Assembly (NCBI RefSeq): GCF_020096995.1
Contig: NZ_CP083692.1
Coordinates: forward strand, 2,914,001-2,978,000
Origin: Leucobacter sp. Psy1
GTDB lineage: Bacteria; Actinomycetota; Actinomycetes; Actinomycetales; Microbacteriaceae
Direction: 5' to 3'
Length of the DNA: 64,000 nt
The notes under the pieces are model-generated. The model ran no database searches and had not been told where the DNA came from. It worked only from the letters and a program-made list of their open reading frames with translations. The translations under genes and the position numbers were made by a program. The first letter of the stretch is position 1. Each line of letters begins with the position of its first letter. Positions 28,390 through 36,931 of this stretch are shown piece after piece.

Positions 28390-28625
28390 TAGAGCTTCAC
28401 CCCACGCTTCTGCAGGTCGGTGACGACGGACTCGATACCACGAGCGTCGATCACCTTGATGCCCTTAGCCGACAGGGTGAGCGTCACCTTGCGGCCGAGC
28501 GAGGGCACGTAGTAGGTCTTCTTCTGGATGTTCGGATCGAACCGGCGCTTGGTGCGACGGTGCGAGTGTGAAATGTTGTGACCGAAGCCGGGAACGGCGC
28601 CGGTCACCTGGCACACTGCTGCCAT
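28389..28625 (-). CDS. rpmB: 50S ribosomal protein L28
   Basis: 78 residues: [36 protein letters not shown] and a C-terminal [10 protein letters not shown] single cysteine (residue 5) remains, so the zinc-binding CxxC pairs of the other L28 form are missing. ATG 28625 has GAGAGGAAAC upstream. In many actinobacteria a zinc-free L28-L33-S14 set is repressed by Zur, but I see no Zur box in the 175 bases upstream. Confidence 0.97.
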   Translation of the reverse strand: MAAVCQVTGAVPGFGHNISHSHRRTKRRFDPNIQKKTYYVPSLGRKVTLTLSAKGIKVIDARGIESVVTDLQKRGVKL

Positions 28626-28801
28626 GGTGTTTCCTCTCATACCGTGGGATCGGACGACCCCACCCAAGATTTCTTGTCTGCAAGCACCGGTACAACATGC
28701 GCTCGCGGTCTGCGCGATGGGACTTCGCACAGCCAAATATCAAGCTTAGACCCGAGACACGCCCGGGCGCAACTCTGTTCCGTCCGGGCAGCTCCGCACG
28801 G

Positions 28802-29356
28802 TCACGCGCGAACGGGAGCAACTGCGCGCACGACCCGTGACGCATGCTCCTCCATCCAGCGATCCTCAAACAGGCGTGTGCCGAGCAACCACCGATGGAA
28901 GATAGGTCCGACGAAGAGCTCTGCGGCGTCCTCAGGGCCCGGAACGCCCGCCGCACGAAAACGCTGCGCGATGGCCCGGAGTTGCGGGAGGAGCAGCCCG
29001 TCCCGCACGTGGTCGGCGAGGCGCGCATCCGACAGCATCTCAGCGGTCACCGCGCGCAGGAGGCAACCCTGATCCGGATCGAGCAGTTCGTCCACCATCG
29101 CCGCCCCCAGGGATCGCAAATCCTCCCAGAGGTCCCCCGAATCGGGCACCACGACCGCCCCGCTTGCATCGAGACTGCGTGCAAGTAGCGCATCGCAGAG
29201 AATCGCGCCCGTCGATGGCCAGGTGCGGTAGAGGGTCTGCTTACTGACGCCCGCCCGCTCAGCGATGCCCTCCATAGTGATTGCCGCGACGGGTTGCTCT
29301 CGAGCCAGAAACGCGATCGCTTCGTGCACCTTTACCACCGTCGTCCGCCGCGCCAT
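28802..29356 (-). CDS. TetR/AcrR-family repressor, divergent from an SDR gene
   Basis: 184 residues. The HTH domain reads AITMEGIAERAGVSKQTLYRTWPS. The C-terminal domain is of the TetR_C type with RAVTAEMLSDARLADHVRDG and GPIFHRWLLGTRLFED. ATG 29356 is leaderless (TAGAGT at 29363-29368, six bases away). The gene is divergent from an SDR oxidoreductase with a clear palindrome (29374-29396) in the shared promoter region, so it very likely represses both. Confidence 0.93.
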   Translation of the reverse strand: MARRTTVVKVHEAIAFLAREQPVAAITMEGIAERAGVSKQTLYRTWPSTGAILCDALLARSLDASGAVVVPDSGDLWEDLRSLGAAMVDELLDPDQGCLLRAVTAEMLSDARLADHVRDGLLLPQLRAIAQRFRAAGVPGPEDAAELFVGPIFHRWLLGTRLFEDRWMEEHASRVVRAVAPVRA

Positions 29357-29373
29357 GCACTCACTCTATCCCC

Positions 29374-29396
29374 AAACGAGACGGAACGTCCAGTTT
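29374..29396. promoter_or_regulatory. Candidate TetR operator in the tetR/SDR divergent promoter
   Basis: AAACGAGACG-GAA-CGTCCAGTTT: arms match at eight of ten positions. It lies in the -35 zone of both divergent leaderless promoters (TAGAGT on the minus strand, TAGGCT at 29401-29406 on the plus strand). Confidence 0.75.
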
Positions 29397-29412
29397 CCGC
29401 TAGGCTGTTCGT

Positions 29413-30255
29413 ATGAGCGACTCAGCGGTCTGGATCATCACAGGAGCGAACGGCGGCCTCGGTCGAGCGCTGACGCTCGCGGCGCTCGACGCTGGACACA
29501 CCGTGGTGGCGACCGCCAGACACACCGCACACGGGCTCCCGACCCACGACCGCCTCACGGTCGAGCAGCTCGACGTTCGCGATCGGAACGCCGCCCGAGC
29601 CCTGGTCGAACGTGCCACCGCCCAGCACGGCGGCGTCGACGTGCTCGTCAACAATGCCGGGTACGGTCTCATCGGCACCGCCGAGGAGGCCAGCGAGGAC
29701 GACGCTCGCGACATCATCGACACGAACCTGCTGGGTCCGCTCTGGCTCAGCCAGGCAGTCATCCCCGTCATGCGCGACCGCGGATCGGGGCACATCGTGC
29801 AGATCTCCACCGTGGGCGCGGTGGGCACCATGCCGACGCTCGGCCTCTACAACGCGAGCAAATGGGGGCTAGAAGGGTTCAGCGAGGCCATGGCCTCCGA
29901 AGTCGCGGAGTTCGGCATCCGGGTTTCACTCATCGAGCCAGGGGCGCTCGATACCGACTGGGCCGGTGCCAGCATGCGCTTCAGCGCCCCGAAGCCGCCG
30001 TATGACACTCTCAGGACGCGCCTGTTCGGCACGGCCGCAGTGCCGTGGCCGGAGGCCGACGCTGCGAGGGGCGCCGATCCCGCACTCGCCGCGACTGCAA
30101 TCTTGGCCCACGTCTCTCGGGGTGACGACCGACGACTTCGCGTGCTGTTCGGGGACGACGCCCCCGAACAGGTGGCTGCCGCCCTCGCGGCGCGTCGCGG
30201 CGACTATGCGCGTGACCCGCGCTTCACCGCCGCGGAGACTACGCTGGAATCGTGA
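29413..30255 (+). CDS. SDR-family oxidoreductase controlled by the divergent TetR
   Basis: 280 residues. It has WIITGANGGLGRALTLAAL, NNAGYGLIGTAEE, the catalytic serine in VQISTVGAVG and YNASKWGLEGF with the Tyr and Lys. This C-terminally longer SDR group includes many retinol- or ketone-reductase-like proteins of unknown substrate. ATG 29413 is leaderless, six bases after TAGGCT. The stop codon overlaps the GTG of the next gene (GTGA). Confidence 0.92.
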   Translation: MSDSAVWIITGANGGLGRALTLAALDAGHTVVATARHTAHGLPTHDRLTVEQLDVRDRNAARALVERATAQHGGVDVLVNNAGYGLIGTAEEASEDDARDIIDTNLLGPLWLSQAVIPVMRDRGSGHIVQISTVGAVGTMPTLGLYNASKWGLEGFSEAMASEVAEFGIRVSLIEPGALDTDWAGASMRFSAPKPPYDTLRTRLFGTAAVPWPEADAARGADPALAATAILAHVSRGDDRRLRVLFGDDAPEQVAAALAARRGDYARDPRFTAAETTLES

Positions 30256-31547
30256 GCGAACAGCCCCTCCCGAAGACCGAGGCGGCATCGAACGGACGCG
30301 CAGCCGGCCATCGCACCGGGAGGCGATGGGGAGCGGTCGCCGCTGCGACCACCGCGATCATCCTGGTCGGCGCCTACTCTGGCGCGGTAGGGCTCGCCCC
30401 GCTCCCAGAGTTGCAGCCGACGCTCGCGGTCCCAGCCGAGCAAGAGATCTCGGCCGACGAGACCGCCGTCTCGGCCGTCGCCGACGGTCAGGAGGCACCG
30501 AGCGGCGTCGGCTTCGTCGACAGCGCCCTGTCGTGGGCGAGTGACGATGAAACGCACGAGATCGCGAGCCTCACCAAGCTCGTCACCGCACTCGTGGGCC
30601 TTGAGGAGCAGCCGATCGCCGCGGGCGAGACGGGTCCCACCTACACCGTGACCGAAGCCGATGACGAGATTCGCGATCGAGTACTCCAGGACAACGGCGT
30701 CGTCGAGGATGCGCCGGCGGGTCTCGAGCTCACGGCCCGCCAGATGCTCGAGCTGATCCTGATGCCGTCCGCGAACAACTACGCGATCAGCTACGCCGAG
30801 TGGGTGTTCGGCAGCGAAGCCGCGTTCGTCGAGGCCGCTGCGGCGTGGGCCGAGCGGGAGGGCCTGGAGAGCCTGCGCATCGTCGATCCGACAGGACTCT
30901 CCGAGCAGAATCTCGCGAGCGCGGCGGACCTCGTGCAGCTCGGGAGACTCGCCCTCGAGCACCCGGTGGTGGCCGAGATCGTCGCCCAGTCCTGGGTGGG
31001 CGTTCCCGGCGTCGGGCCCATCGAGAACAGCAATCCGATCCTGGGCGATGAGGGCGTCGTCGGCGTGAAAACGGGGACGACGACAACGGCGGGGTTCAAC
31101 CTGGTGGCCGCACGAGAGGCGACGGTCGACGGCCGCCCGGTCACGGCGGTCTCAGTGGCGCTCGGCAGAGCTGACGACGACGCCCGTGCCGCCGACTCAC
31201 GCACCATGCTCGATGAGGCGCTGTCGACGGTGCAGCAGGCGGAACTGCTCACCTCGGGAACGATCGTCGGCAGTGTCGTCGTGTGGGACGGGACCGCAGT
31301 CCCGCTCGTGAGCGCAGCGGGTGCCACCGCGGTGCTGATTCCCGGAGAAACCGCGACGCTCACGACCGAGCTCGGCGCACTCTCAGCCGACCCAGCCGGA
31401 AGCGTCGTCGGCGGCATCACGGTCGCGACGCCGACGGGGAAGGAACAGGTGCGCGTCGTCACCGACGATGCGGTGGAAGAGCCCGACTTCTGGTGGCGGT
31501 TCACCCACCCGGCGATCGTGTTCGGCTGGACGAGTCCTGCTGCGTGA
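30252..31547 (+). CDS. D-alanyl-D-alanine carboxypeptidase-like protein (PBP5/DacC family)
   Basis: 431 residues. A short cytoplasmic start and one membrane anchor (about residues 28-50) precede the transpeptidase-like domain. The three penicillin-binding motifs are intact: SLTK in EIASLTKLVTAL, SAN in MPSANNYAIS and KTG in VGVKTGTTT. It trims pentapeptide stems of peptidoglycan outside the cell. The C-terminal end has an additional hydrophobic stretch. GTG 30252 overlaps the SDR stop, so it may be translationally coupled, though no functional link with the SDR is evident. Confidence 0.88.
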   Translation: MSEQPLPKTEAASNGRAAGHRTGRRWGAVAAATTAIILVGAYSGAVGLAPLPELQPTLAVPAEQEISADETAVSAVADGQEAPSGVGFVDSALSWASDDETHEIASLTKLVTALVGLEEQPIAAGETGPTYTVTEADDEIRDRVLQDNGVVEDAPAGLELTARQMLELILMPSANNYAISYAEWVFGSEAAFVEAAAAWAEREGLESLRIVDPTGLSEQNLASAADLVQLGRLALEHPVVAEIVAQSWVGVPGVGPIENSNPILGDEGVVGVKTGTTTTAGFNLVAAREATVDGRPVTAVSVALGRADDDARAADSRTMLDEALSTVQQAELLTSGTIVGSVVVWDGTAVPLVSAAGATAVLIPGETATLTTELGALSADPAGSVVGGITVATPTGKEQVRVVTDDAVEEPDFWWRFTHPAIVFGWTSPAA

Positions 31548-31589
31548 ACGCCCCTGGCGTCGTTGAGGATCGGTGTCTACGCTCGATGT

Positions 31590-32324
31590 ATGAGCGCAGC
31601 AGCCACCCCGACCCTCGAACCCTTCGACAGTGACGGAGTACGGCGGGTGCTGGTCGTCGTCGCGCATCCCGACGACGCCGAGTACGGCACCTCTGCAGCC
31701 GTCGCGCACTGGACCGCTCAGGGAATCGAGGTCGCATATCTTCTTCTGACCGCAGGTGAGGCGGGAATGCAGCGCCCACCAGAAGAAGCGGGCCCGCTCC
31801 GCGCCGACGAGCAGCAGAGGGCCTGCGAGACCGTCGGGGTCGAGCGACTCACGATCCTGGATTTTCCGGACGGCACGCTCGAAACCAGCCTGGACCTCCG
31901 CCGTGCCATCGCACGGGAGATCCGTGCGTTCGAGCCCGATGCGGTGATCACCGGGTCCGGAGCGCTCTTCGTGCCGTGGGGTATCGATCACGCCGATCAT
32001 CGGGCGGCCGGGATCGCGACGATCGATGCCGTGCGCGACGCCGACAACCGGTGGGTCTTCCCGGAGCTGCTGCACGATGAGGATCTCGCGCCGTGGGGCG
32101 CGACCTGGCTCCTGCTCACCGGCACCGATCCCACGCACTACGTCGCACTTTCCGACGTCGACGTTGACCTCGCAGTCACGTCGCTCGGCTGCCACGAGGC
32201 GTACCTCGCCGATCTTCCGGATCACCCGGCGCCCCGGGACTTCATCCCGCAGATGCTCTCGGATCACGGGGAGGCCGCAGGGGTTCGCTACGCGTTCGGC
32301 TTCGCGGCCCACCAGCTGCGCTGA
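31590..32324 (+). CDS. PIG-L family zinc-dependent deacetylase
   Basis: 244 residues. The metal-binding motif AHPDD follows VRRVLVVV near residue 25, and the second motif DHADHRAAG holds the other histidines. The family contains MshB, Mca and LnmX-like N-deacetylases and conjugate amidases acting on sugar or thiol conjugates. Without closer similarity the substrate stays open; mycothiol-related chemistry is one possibility. ATG 31590 is leaderless (TACGCT at 31578-31583). Confidence 0.92.
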   Translation: MSAAATPTLEPFDSDGVRRVLVVVAHPDDAEYGTSAAVAHWTAQGIEVAYLLLTAGEAGMQRPPEEAGPLRADEQQRACETVGVERLTILDFPDGTLETSLDLRRAIAREIRAFEPDAVITGSGALFVPWGIDHADHRAAGIATIDAVRDADNRWVFPELLHDEDLAPWGATWLLLTGTDPTHYVALSDVDVDLAVTSLGCHEAYLADLPDHPAPRDFIPQMLSDHGEAAGVRYAFGFAAHQLR

Positions 32325-32424
32325 GATATTCGCACTTCGTCCACAGCAACTACACCGCCCTACTTGTCCCGAGATGTAGGGATCCGCCCGCTTCGAGTGT
32401 TCTCGCCCCGCTAGGGTATGTCAC

Positions 32425-32964
32425 ATGGATCTTGCAACTCTCATCACCTCCGCTGTCGGGTTCGGCTCGCTCGGTCTCATGATGCTCAGCGGGAACCGGA
32501 GGCTCGAGAAGCGCGTGATCTCGGTGGAGACAGGTGTGACGGGACTCGACCAACGAGTCGCAGGACTCGATCAGCGGGTGGGAGGGCTTGATCAGCGAGT
32601 GGGAGGGCTCGACGAGAAAATCGATGCGGTTGATGCGCGGCTCTCCGACAAGATCGACACCGTCACGACGCAGCTGTCCACCAAGATCGATACCGTCGAA
32701 ACGCGGCTCTGCACCAAGATCGACACCGTAGAAAAACAGCTCTCGGACAAGATCGACACCGTCAAGACGCAGCTGTCCACCAAGACCGACACCGTCGAAA
32801 CAGCGCTCTCAGTCAAGATCAACACCGTTGACGCGCGGGTCACCGCCGGATTCGCTCATCTCGACCAGAAGATCGACGCCATTGCAACCCACGTGTTCGT
32901 ACTCGACGAGCGCGTGCACCAGCTCGGGCACTTGCGGTTCCCTACTCGGGTGATGCGGGCGTGA
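32425..32964 (+). CDS. Membrane-anchored coiled-coil protein with heptad and hendecad repeats
   Basis: 179 residues, family not recognised. An N-terminal hydrophobic segment (about residues 5-21) is followed by four 7-residue repeats of the VGGLDQR type and then seven 11-residue repeats of the LSTKIDTVETR type. The coiled coil thus switches from left-handed heptads to hendecads, which form straight or right-handed rods. The C-terminus is a short IDAIATHVFVLDERVHQLG helix. ATG 32425 is leaderless (TAGGGT at 32412-32417). The protein could be a trimeric stalk or spacer. The only cysteine is in repeat 4 (LCTK). No partner is obvious; the symporter gene converges from the other side. Confidence 0.8.
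   Translation: MDLATLITSAVGFGSLGLMMLSGNRRLEKRVISVETGVTGLDQRVAGLDQRVGGLDQRVGGLDEKIDAVDARLSDKIDTVTTQLSTKIDTVETRLCTKIDTVEKQLSDKIDTVKTQLSTKTDTVETALSVKINTVDARVTAGFAHLDQKIDAIATHVFVLDERVHQLGHLRFPTRVMRA
32536..32838 (+). repeat. Coding tandem repeats: four 21-bp units then seven 33-bp units
   Basis: The 21-bp units begin at 32536, 32557, 32578 and 32599. The 33-bp units begin at 32608 and run to 32838, each encoding L-x-x-K-I-D-T-V-x-x-x. Units differ by silent and conservative changes, so the array has grown by duplication and then drifted. Confidence 0.85.
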
Positions 32965-32973
32965 GCACGAAAC

Positions 32974-34257
32974 TCAGGCTTCGCGAGCCTCCGCGGCACC
33001 TGGAGCCTCATCGAGTTTCTCGACGACCTCATCGCTCTCATCCTGCGCTTGCGCACCCAGGCGACCTCGCGACAGCTTGTTCAGGATCATCGCGAGCGCA
33101 CCGTCACCCGTCACATTCGTCGCCGTGCCGAAGCTGTCGAGTGCGATGTATGCCGCGAACATGAGCCCCACCTCGACCTCCCCGAACCCGAGCATCTGCA
33201 CCAGCAGACCAGCCGCGGCCGCGATTGCGCCACCCGGAACTCCGGGAGCGGCGACCATCATCACACCGAGCATCAGGATGAACGGGAAGTAGCTCGCGAA
33301 CGACACGTCACCGCCGGTGAGCAGCAGCACCGCGATCGAGAAGCACGTGATCTTCACCATGGACCCCGAGAGGTGGATCGTGGCGCACAGCGGCACCACG
33401 AACCCCGCAACCGCGTCCGACACTCCGTTCTTCTTCGCCGAGGCGAGCGTGACCGGGATCGTGGCCGCCGACGACGAGGTGCCCAGTGCGGTGAAGTACG
33501 CGTCGCGCATGTTCCACAGCGCCTTGAGTGGATTAGTCCCGGTCATCGCACCCGCGACGGAGTACTGGGCGAGCAGCACGACGAGCGTCAGCGCGAACGA
33601 GACGACGACCACGAGCAGGAACTTCGTGACCACCTCGACCGCGGCTCCGCTGTGCGAGAGGTCCGTGAAGATACCGAAGATGAACAGCGGCAGCGCCGGC
33701 ACGATGATCCGACGAATCAGCGCCTCGATGATCGTGCGGAACTCGACGGCACCGCGGAAGATCACACGACTGTGGAACGCCGTGAGGCCGATCCCCACCA
33801 CGAACGCGAACACGAGTCCCGACATCACATCCACCACGGGCGCAAGCACGATCTCGGTGGCCGAGTCTCCGGCCTCCGCGACGACCGAGAAATACGGCGA
33901 GAAGGCCGACGCCCCATCACCGCCGAGAGAGATCATGCCCCCACCCGACAGTGACGGCGGGAAGAGCCACCGGCTTACGAAGTAGGCGAGGAGACCGGCG
34001 AGGACCGTCGAACCGTAGGCGACCCCCGCGGTGATCCCCAGCCACTTGCCCGCGCCCTTGCCGAGCTCGGCGATGGCCGGGGTGACCAATCCGACGATGA
34101 TTAGAGGCACCGCGAATCCGAGGAACCCGGAGAAGATCGAGTTGTAGGTGAGGAAGGCGTTGCCGAGCCACTGCGGCATCACGGGTCCCGTGACAATACC
34201 GAGGACGATCGCGACGATGACCCACCCGAGCAGGGGGATCCTCCGGAGGAGATGCAT
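32974..34257 (-). CDS. Dicarboxylate/amino acid:cation symporter (DAACS family)
   Basis: 427 residues with eight helices and two re-entrant loops. Family motifs are the serine-rich loop ALGTSSSAATIPVTL and the substrate/sodium motif TATNVTGDGALAMI. It takes up glutamate, aspartate or C4-dicarboxylates with sodium or protons. ATG 34257 is chosen for its AAGGG site and because the hydrophobic first helix starts right after MHLLRRIPLLGW; a longer frame upstream is not supported. The gene lies tail to tail with the coiled-coil gene. Confidence 0.92.
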   Translation of the reverse strand: MHLLRRIPLLGWVIVAIVLGIVTGPVMPQWLGNAFLTYNSIFSGFLGFAVPLIIVGLVTPAIAELGKGAGKWLGITAGVAYGSTVLAGLLAYFVSRWLFPPSLSGGGMISLGGDGASAFSPYFSVVAEAGDSATEIVLAPVVDVMSGLVFAFVVGIGLTAFHSRVIFRGAVEFRTIIEALIRRIIVPALPLFIFGIFTDLSHSGAAVEVVTKFLLVVVVSFALTLVVLLAQYSVAGAMTGTNPLKALWNMRDAYFTALGTSSSAATIPVTLASAKKNGVSDAVAGFVVPLCATIHLSGSMVKITCFSIAVLLLTGGDVSFASYFPFILMLGVMMVAAPGVPGGAIAAAAGLLVQMLGFGEVEVGLMFAAYIALDSFGTATNVTGDGALAMILNKLSRGRLGAQAQDESDEVVEKLDEAPGAAEAREA

Positions 34258-34369
34258 GTGAGCCCTTCGTTCCGACGCGTTCCTGAGACCGTGCCTCGCG
34301 TCCCGGCCATGGTAAGCGCTCCGTGAGTCACGAACCAACTGCGCGGTGCTGCCCGGTTAGGGTGGAGAG

Positions 34370-35167
34370 GTGGCAGAGGATCGCAAGCGGATCAGGTTCG
34401 TCGCTATCGGCGACAGTTTCACCGAGGGTGTCGGCGATGAGCAGCCCGACGGCTCCGTGCGGGGCTGGGCGGATCTCGTCGCGCAGGGGATCGCCGACGC
34501 CGAAGGCGAGCAGGTTCAGTACGCGAACCTCGCGATCCGGGGCAAGCTCCTCGGGCCGATCATCGCCGAACAGCTCGAACCTGCGATTGCCCTCCAGCCG
34601 ACGCTCGTTACTCTCAACGGTGGCGGCAACGACCTGCTGCGACCCGGCACGAACATTCCGCAGATCTGCGATGCCATCGAACTCGCACTCCGCCGCATCA
34701 TGGACGGCGGCGCACGCCCGGTGCTGCTCGCGGGTCCGAACCCGACGGGCGGGCTTCCCCGCGGCGAGCGCATTCGCGCCAAGGGTGATGCGCTCTTGCG
34801 CGCCACCGCCGATCTCGCAAAGCGGCTGGACGTGACCTATGTCGACAACTGGAGCGACCGCGCACTGCCTCAGCGACAGTTCTGGTCGACCGACCGCCTC
34901 CACCTCGCACCTGTCGGGCACCATCGCGTCGCCGCGAACGTACTCCGCGGACTCGGGTACACGCATCCGGAAGACTGGATGCTCGATGCCGAACCTACCC
35001 CGCCGCCCTCACGTCGGGACCAGCTTCGATACACCCGGGAGCATGTGCTCCCATGGGTGAAACGGCGTTTGACGGGCCGCTCGAGCGGTGACGGCCGGTC
35101 TGCCAAGTTCGCGGACTGGGTGACGGTCGAGCCGCGTCGTGCAGCGGGAGCGGACCCGACCGGCTGA
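34370..35167 (+). CDS. SGNH/GDSL-type esterase
   Basis: 265 residues. Block I is VAIGDSFTEGVGD, block III is TLNGGGNDLLRPG and block V is STDRLHLAPVGHHRVA with the Asp and His of the triad. There is no signal peptide, so the enzyme is cytoplasmic. GTG 34370 is leaderless (TAGGGT at 34358-34363). The C-terminal 60 residues (from DQLRYTREHVLPWVKRRLTG) are shared by actinobacterial members. The substrate is unknown. Confidence 0.93.
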   Translation: MAEDRKRIRFVAIGDSFTEGVGDEQPDGSVRGWADLVAQGIADAEGEQVQYANLAIRGKLLGPIIAEQLEPAIALQPTLVTLNGGGNDLLRPGTNIPQICDAIELALRRIMDGGARPVLLAGPNPTGGLPRGERIRAKGDALLRATADLAKRLDVTYVDNWSDRALPQRQFWSTDRLHLAPVGHHRVAANVLRGLGYTHPEDWMLDAEPTPPPSRRDQLRYTREHVLPWVKRRLTGRSSGDGRSAKFADWVTVEPRRAAGADPTG

Positions 35168-35206
35168 ACCGTGGACGCTTACACAGCGCGGGGGTACGAT
35201 CCGGGC

Positions 35207-35644
35207 ATGAACATCAGACTGGAGAATGTCGGGATCGCCGTCCGCGACATCGAGGCGGCGATCGCGTTCTTCACCGACCTCGGGCTCACCGTTCTCGGTC
35301 GTGACACCGTGAGTGGTGAGTGGGCGGACACGGCGGTCGGGCTCGAGGGCAACCACGCCCGCATCGCCGTGCTGCAGACACCCGACGGTCACGGGCAGAT
35401 CGAACTCTTCGAGTACATCCATCCCGACGCGATCGAGACGGAACCGACGCTGCCCAACGAGATCGGCATGCACCGCGTCGCGTTCTCGGTCGACGACATC
35501 GATGCCGCGCTCGAGATCGCAGCGAAGCACGGCTGCTACCCGATCCGGGGCGTCGCCAACTATCAAGACGTCTATAAGCTGACGTACCTCCGAGGCCCGA
35601 GCGGAATCATCGTGATGTTCGCGGAGGATCTGACGAAGCACTGA
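35207..35644 (+). CDS. VOC-family (glyoxalase/bleomycin-resistance fold) protein
   Basis: 145 residues with two beta-alpha-beta-beta-beta modules: LENVGIAVRDIEAAIAFF and IGMHRVAFSVDDIDAALEIA. Candidate metal ligands are a glutamate in QIELFEY, the histidine in MHRVAFSV and the C-terminal segment GPSGIIVMFAE. It resembles lactoylglutathione lyase-like proteins. ATG 35207 is leaderless (TACGAT at 35195-35200). The nuclease gene converges 51 bases away. The reaction cannot be named. Confidence 0.9.
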   Translation: MNIRLENVGIAVRDIEAAIAFFTDLGLTVLGRDTVSGEWADTAVGLEGNHARIAVLQTPDGHGQIELFEYIHPDAIETEPTLPNEIGMHRVAFSVDDIDAALEIAAKHGCYPIRGVANYQDVYKLTYLRGPSGIIVMFAEDLTKH

Positions 35645-35679
35645 GTGGGGCTCGTCGCCGGCGGGACCATAGTTCGGGA

Positions 35680-35695
35680 AGGCGAGGATTCGCCT
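35680..35695. terminator. Small hairpin next to the nuclease stop codon
   Basis: AGGCGA-GGAT-TCGCCT forms a 6-bp stem between the convergent VOC and nuclease genes and directly abuts the nuclease stop. It is a weak terminator candidate. Confidence 0.4.
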
Positions 35696-36808
35696 CTAGT
35701 CATAGTTATGAACCGTCGCGCGGATATGGTCAGCGTACTCGTAGATCTCTTCCAGGCCCTCGATCGGGTGCCGAGTCTCATTCTTTTCCCTATCGAACAG
35801 GCCGAGATACTTCTGCGATGTGTTGAACCAAAGGCGGACGATGGGCTTCCGGTTGTTGTCATCGAGCAGAATAGCGAAATAGGTCTGTCCGTCTCTGTGC
35901 GCGATACGGGAGGGCGCGACTTCACTGCATGCGATAGCTCGCACAATCTGGTAACCCTCGAGCTCTTCGAGAGTCGTTTCAATACCGTCCTTCTTCTCCG
36001 AGCCCGCTGCCTCGACCGACGCCTCAGCGACATGCTCACTCGCTTCGGGGGAGGTCACTGAAGTGTTGTCATTGCTCAGCCCCACAGGTCCACCAAGAGC
36101 CGCCTTCAGTCTGTCGTTGACCCGATCCCCGAGAAATTGCGTCATCGCCTTCGCCACCAACCCGGAGAACTGTTCCCTCACCCGCTGAGTGATCGCACCC
36201 TCATAGACTCTCGCCGTCAACGCCTTCACCCAGTCCGCATCCGGAGCGGCGAACTGAGCAGACAAGACCCGCTTGAGCTCACCGACATACTTCAGTTCCT
36301 CGGCCGCGTTGATGATCGAATCGAGATCGAATGCGTCTTTCGCCAGCTTGTTGAGCTCTGGAACATGCGCTGAATCGAGATCCGACACCTTGATCATCAA
36401 GAAGGGCTTCTCGTCCATCTTGTTCGGAGCATCAAGATCGGTGAAGAAGTGATAATCATCTCCGTTCGTCAGCACTGCGATCCGAGCGTGAGCGACCGCG
36501 AAGTAGCGAAAGAGCTGAGACGCATGTTTGACATCCAGCTTCGCACCGACATGCTTGCATTCGATGAGGATCTGCACGTCGCCGTCTTTGACGATCGCGT
36601 AGTCGATCTTCTCCCCCTTCTTAATACCGACGTCCGCCGTGAACTCGGGGATGACCTCGTTCGGGTTGAATACGTCGTAACCGAGGACGAGGGAGATGAA
36701 CGGCATCACGAACGCGTTCTTCGTCGCTTCTTCCGTCTCGATATTCCCGCGCTGGTGCTCAAGTTTCGTTGCAAGACTATTCAGTCGCTCGCGGATTTCC
36801 GTAGACAT
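35696..36808 (-). CDS. Orphan nuclease-like protein with type I restriction HsdR N-terminal domain
   Basis: 370 residues. The first 170 resemble the HsdR N-terminal (HSDR_N_2, PD-(D/E)XK) domain: ATKNAFVMPFISLVLGYDV, EKIDYAIVKDGDVQILIECKH with the D, E and K of the nuclease site, and ASQLFRYFAVAHARIAVLTN. The middle part is helical and the C-terminal 100 residues form a separate, unrecognised domain (YQIVRAIACSEV, TYFAILLDDNNRKPIVRLWF). No helicase, methylase or specificity subunit is nearby. ATG 36808 has GAAGGAG before it. Base composition is visibly less GC-rich than in the neighbours, with many codons ending in A or T, suggesting recent transfer. A stand-alone defence nuclease is plausible. 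Confidence 0.82.
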   Translation of the reverse strand: MSTEIRERLNSLATKLEHQRGNIETEEATKNAFVMPFISLVLGYDVFNPNEVIPEFTADVGIKKGEKIDYAIVKDGDVQILIECKHVGAKLDVKHASQLFRYFAVAHARIAVLTNGDDYHFFTDLDAPNKMDEKPFLMIKVSDLDSAHVPELNKLAKDAFDLDSIINAAEELKYVGELKRVLSAQFAAPDADWVKALTARVYEGAITQRVREQFSGLVAKAMTQFLGDRVNDRLKAALGGPVGLSNDNTSVTSPEASEHVAEASVEAAGSEKKDGIETTLEELEGYQIVRAIACSEVAPSRIAHRDGQTYFAILLDDNNRKPIVRLWFNTSQKYLGLFDREKNETRHPIEGLEEIYEYADHIRATVHNYD

Positions 36809-36931
36809 ACACACTCCTTCGTGTGGGTAGAGACGCAGTCTTTCCGAGCCTATTCGAGATGTGTCCGACAACAAGTGCTGGAAAGTAACCGATCGATCAC
36901 GACTCAGGCGCTCCCCCGCTACGCTGGATCT

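Noticed and set aside
28626-28801. Zur operator or riboswitch upstream of rpmB
   Set aside because: No TGAAAAT-type palindrome or stable conserved leader structure could be recognised by eye.
30252-31547. Inactive penicillin-binding protein, by analogy with the lipoprotein at 3039
   Set aside because: SLTK, SAN and KTG motifs are all present in the right order, so it is probably an active carboxypeptidase.
32536-32838. Regular 33-bp repeats suggesting a CRISPR-like array
   Set aside because: The units are contiguous without spacers and encode in-frame hendecad coiled-coil repeats.
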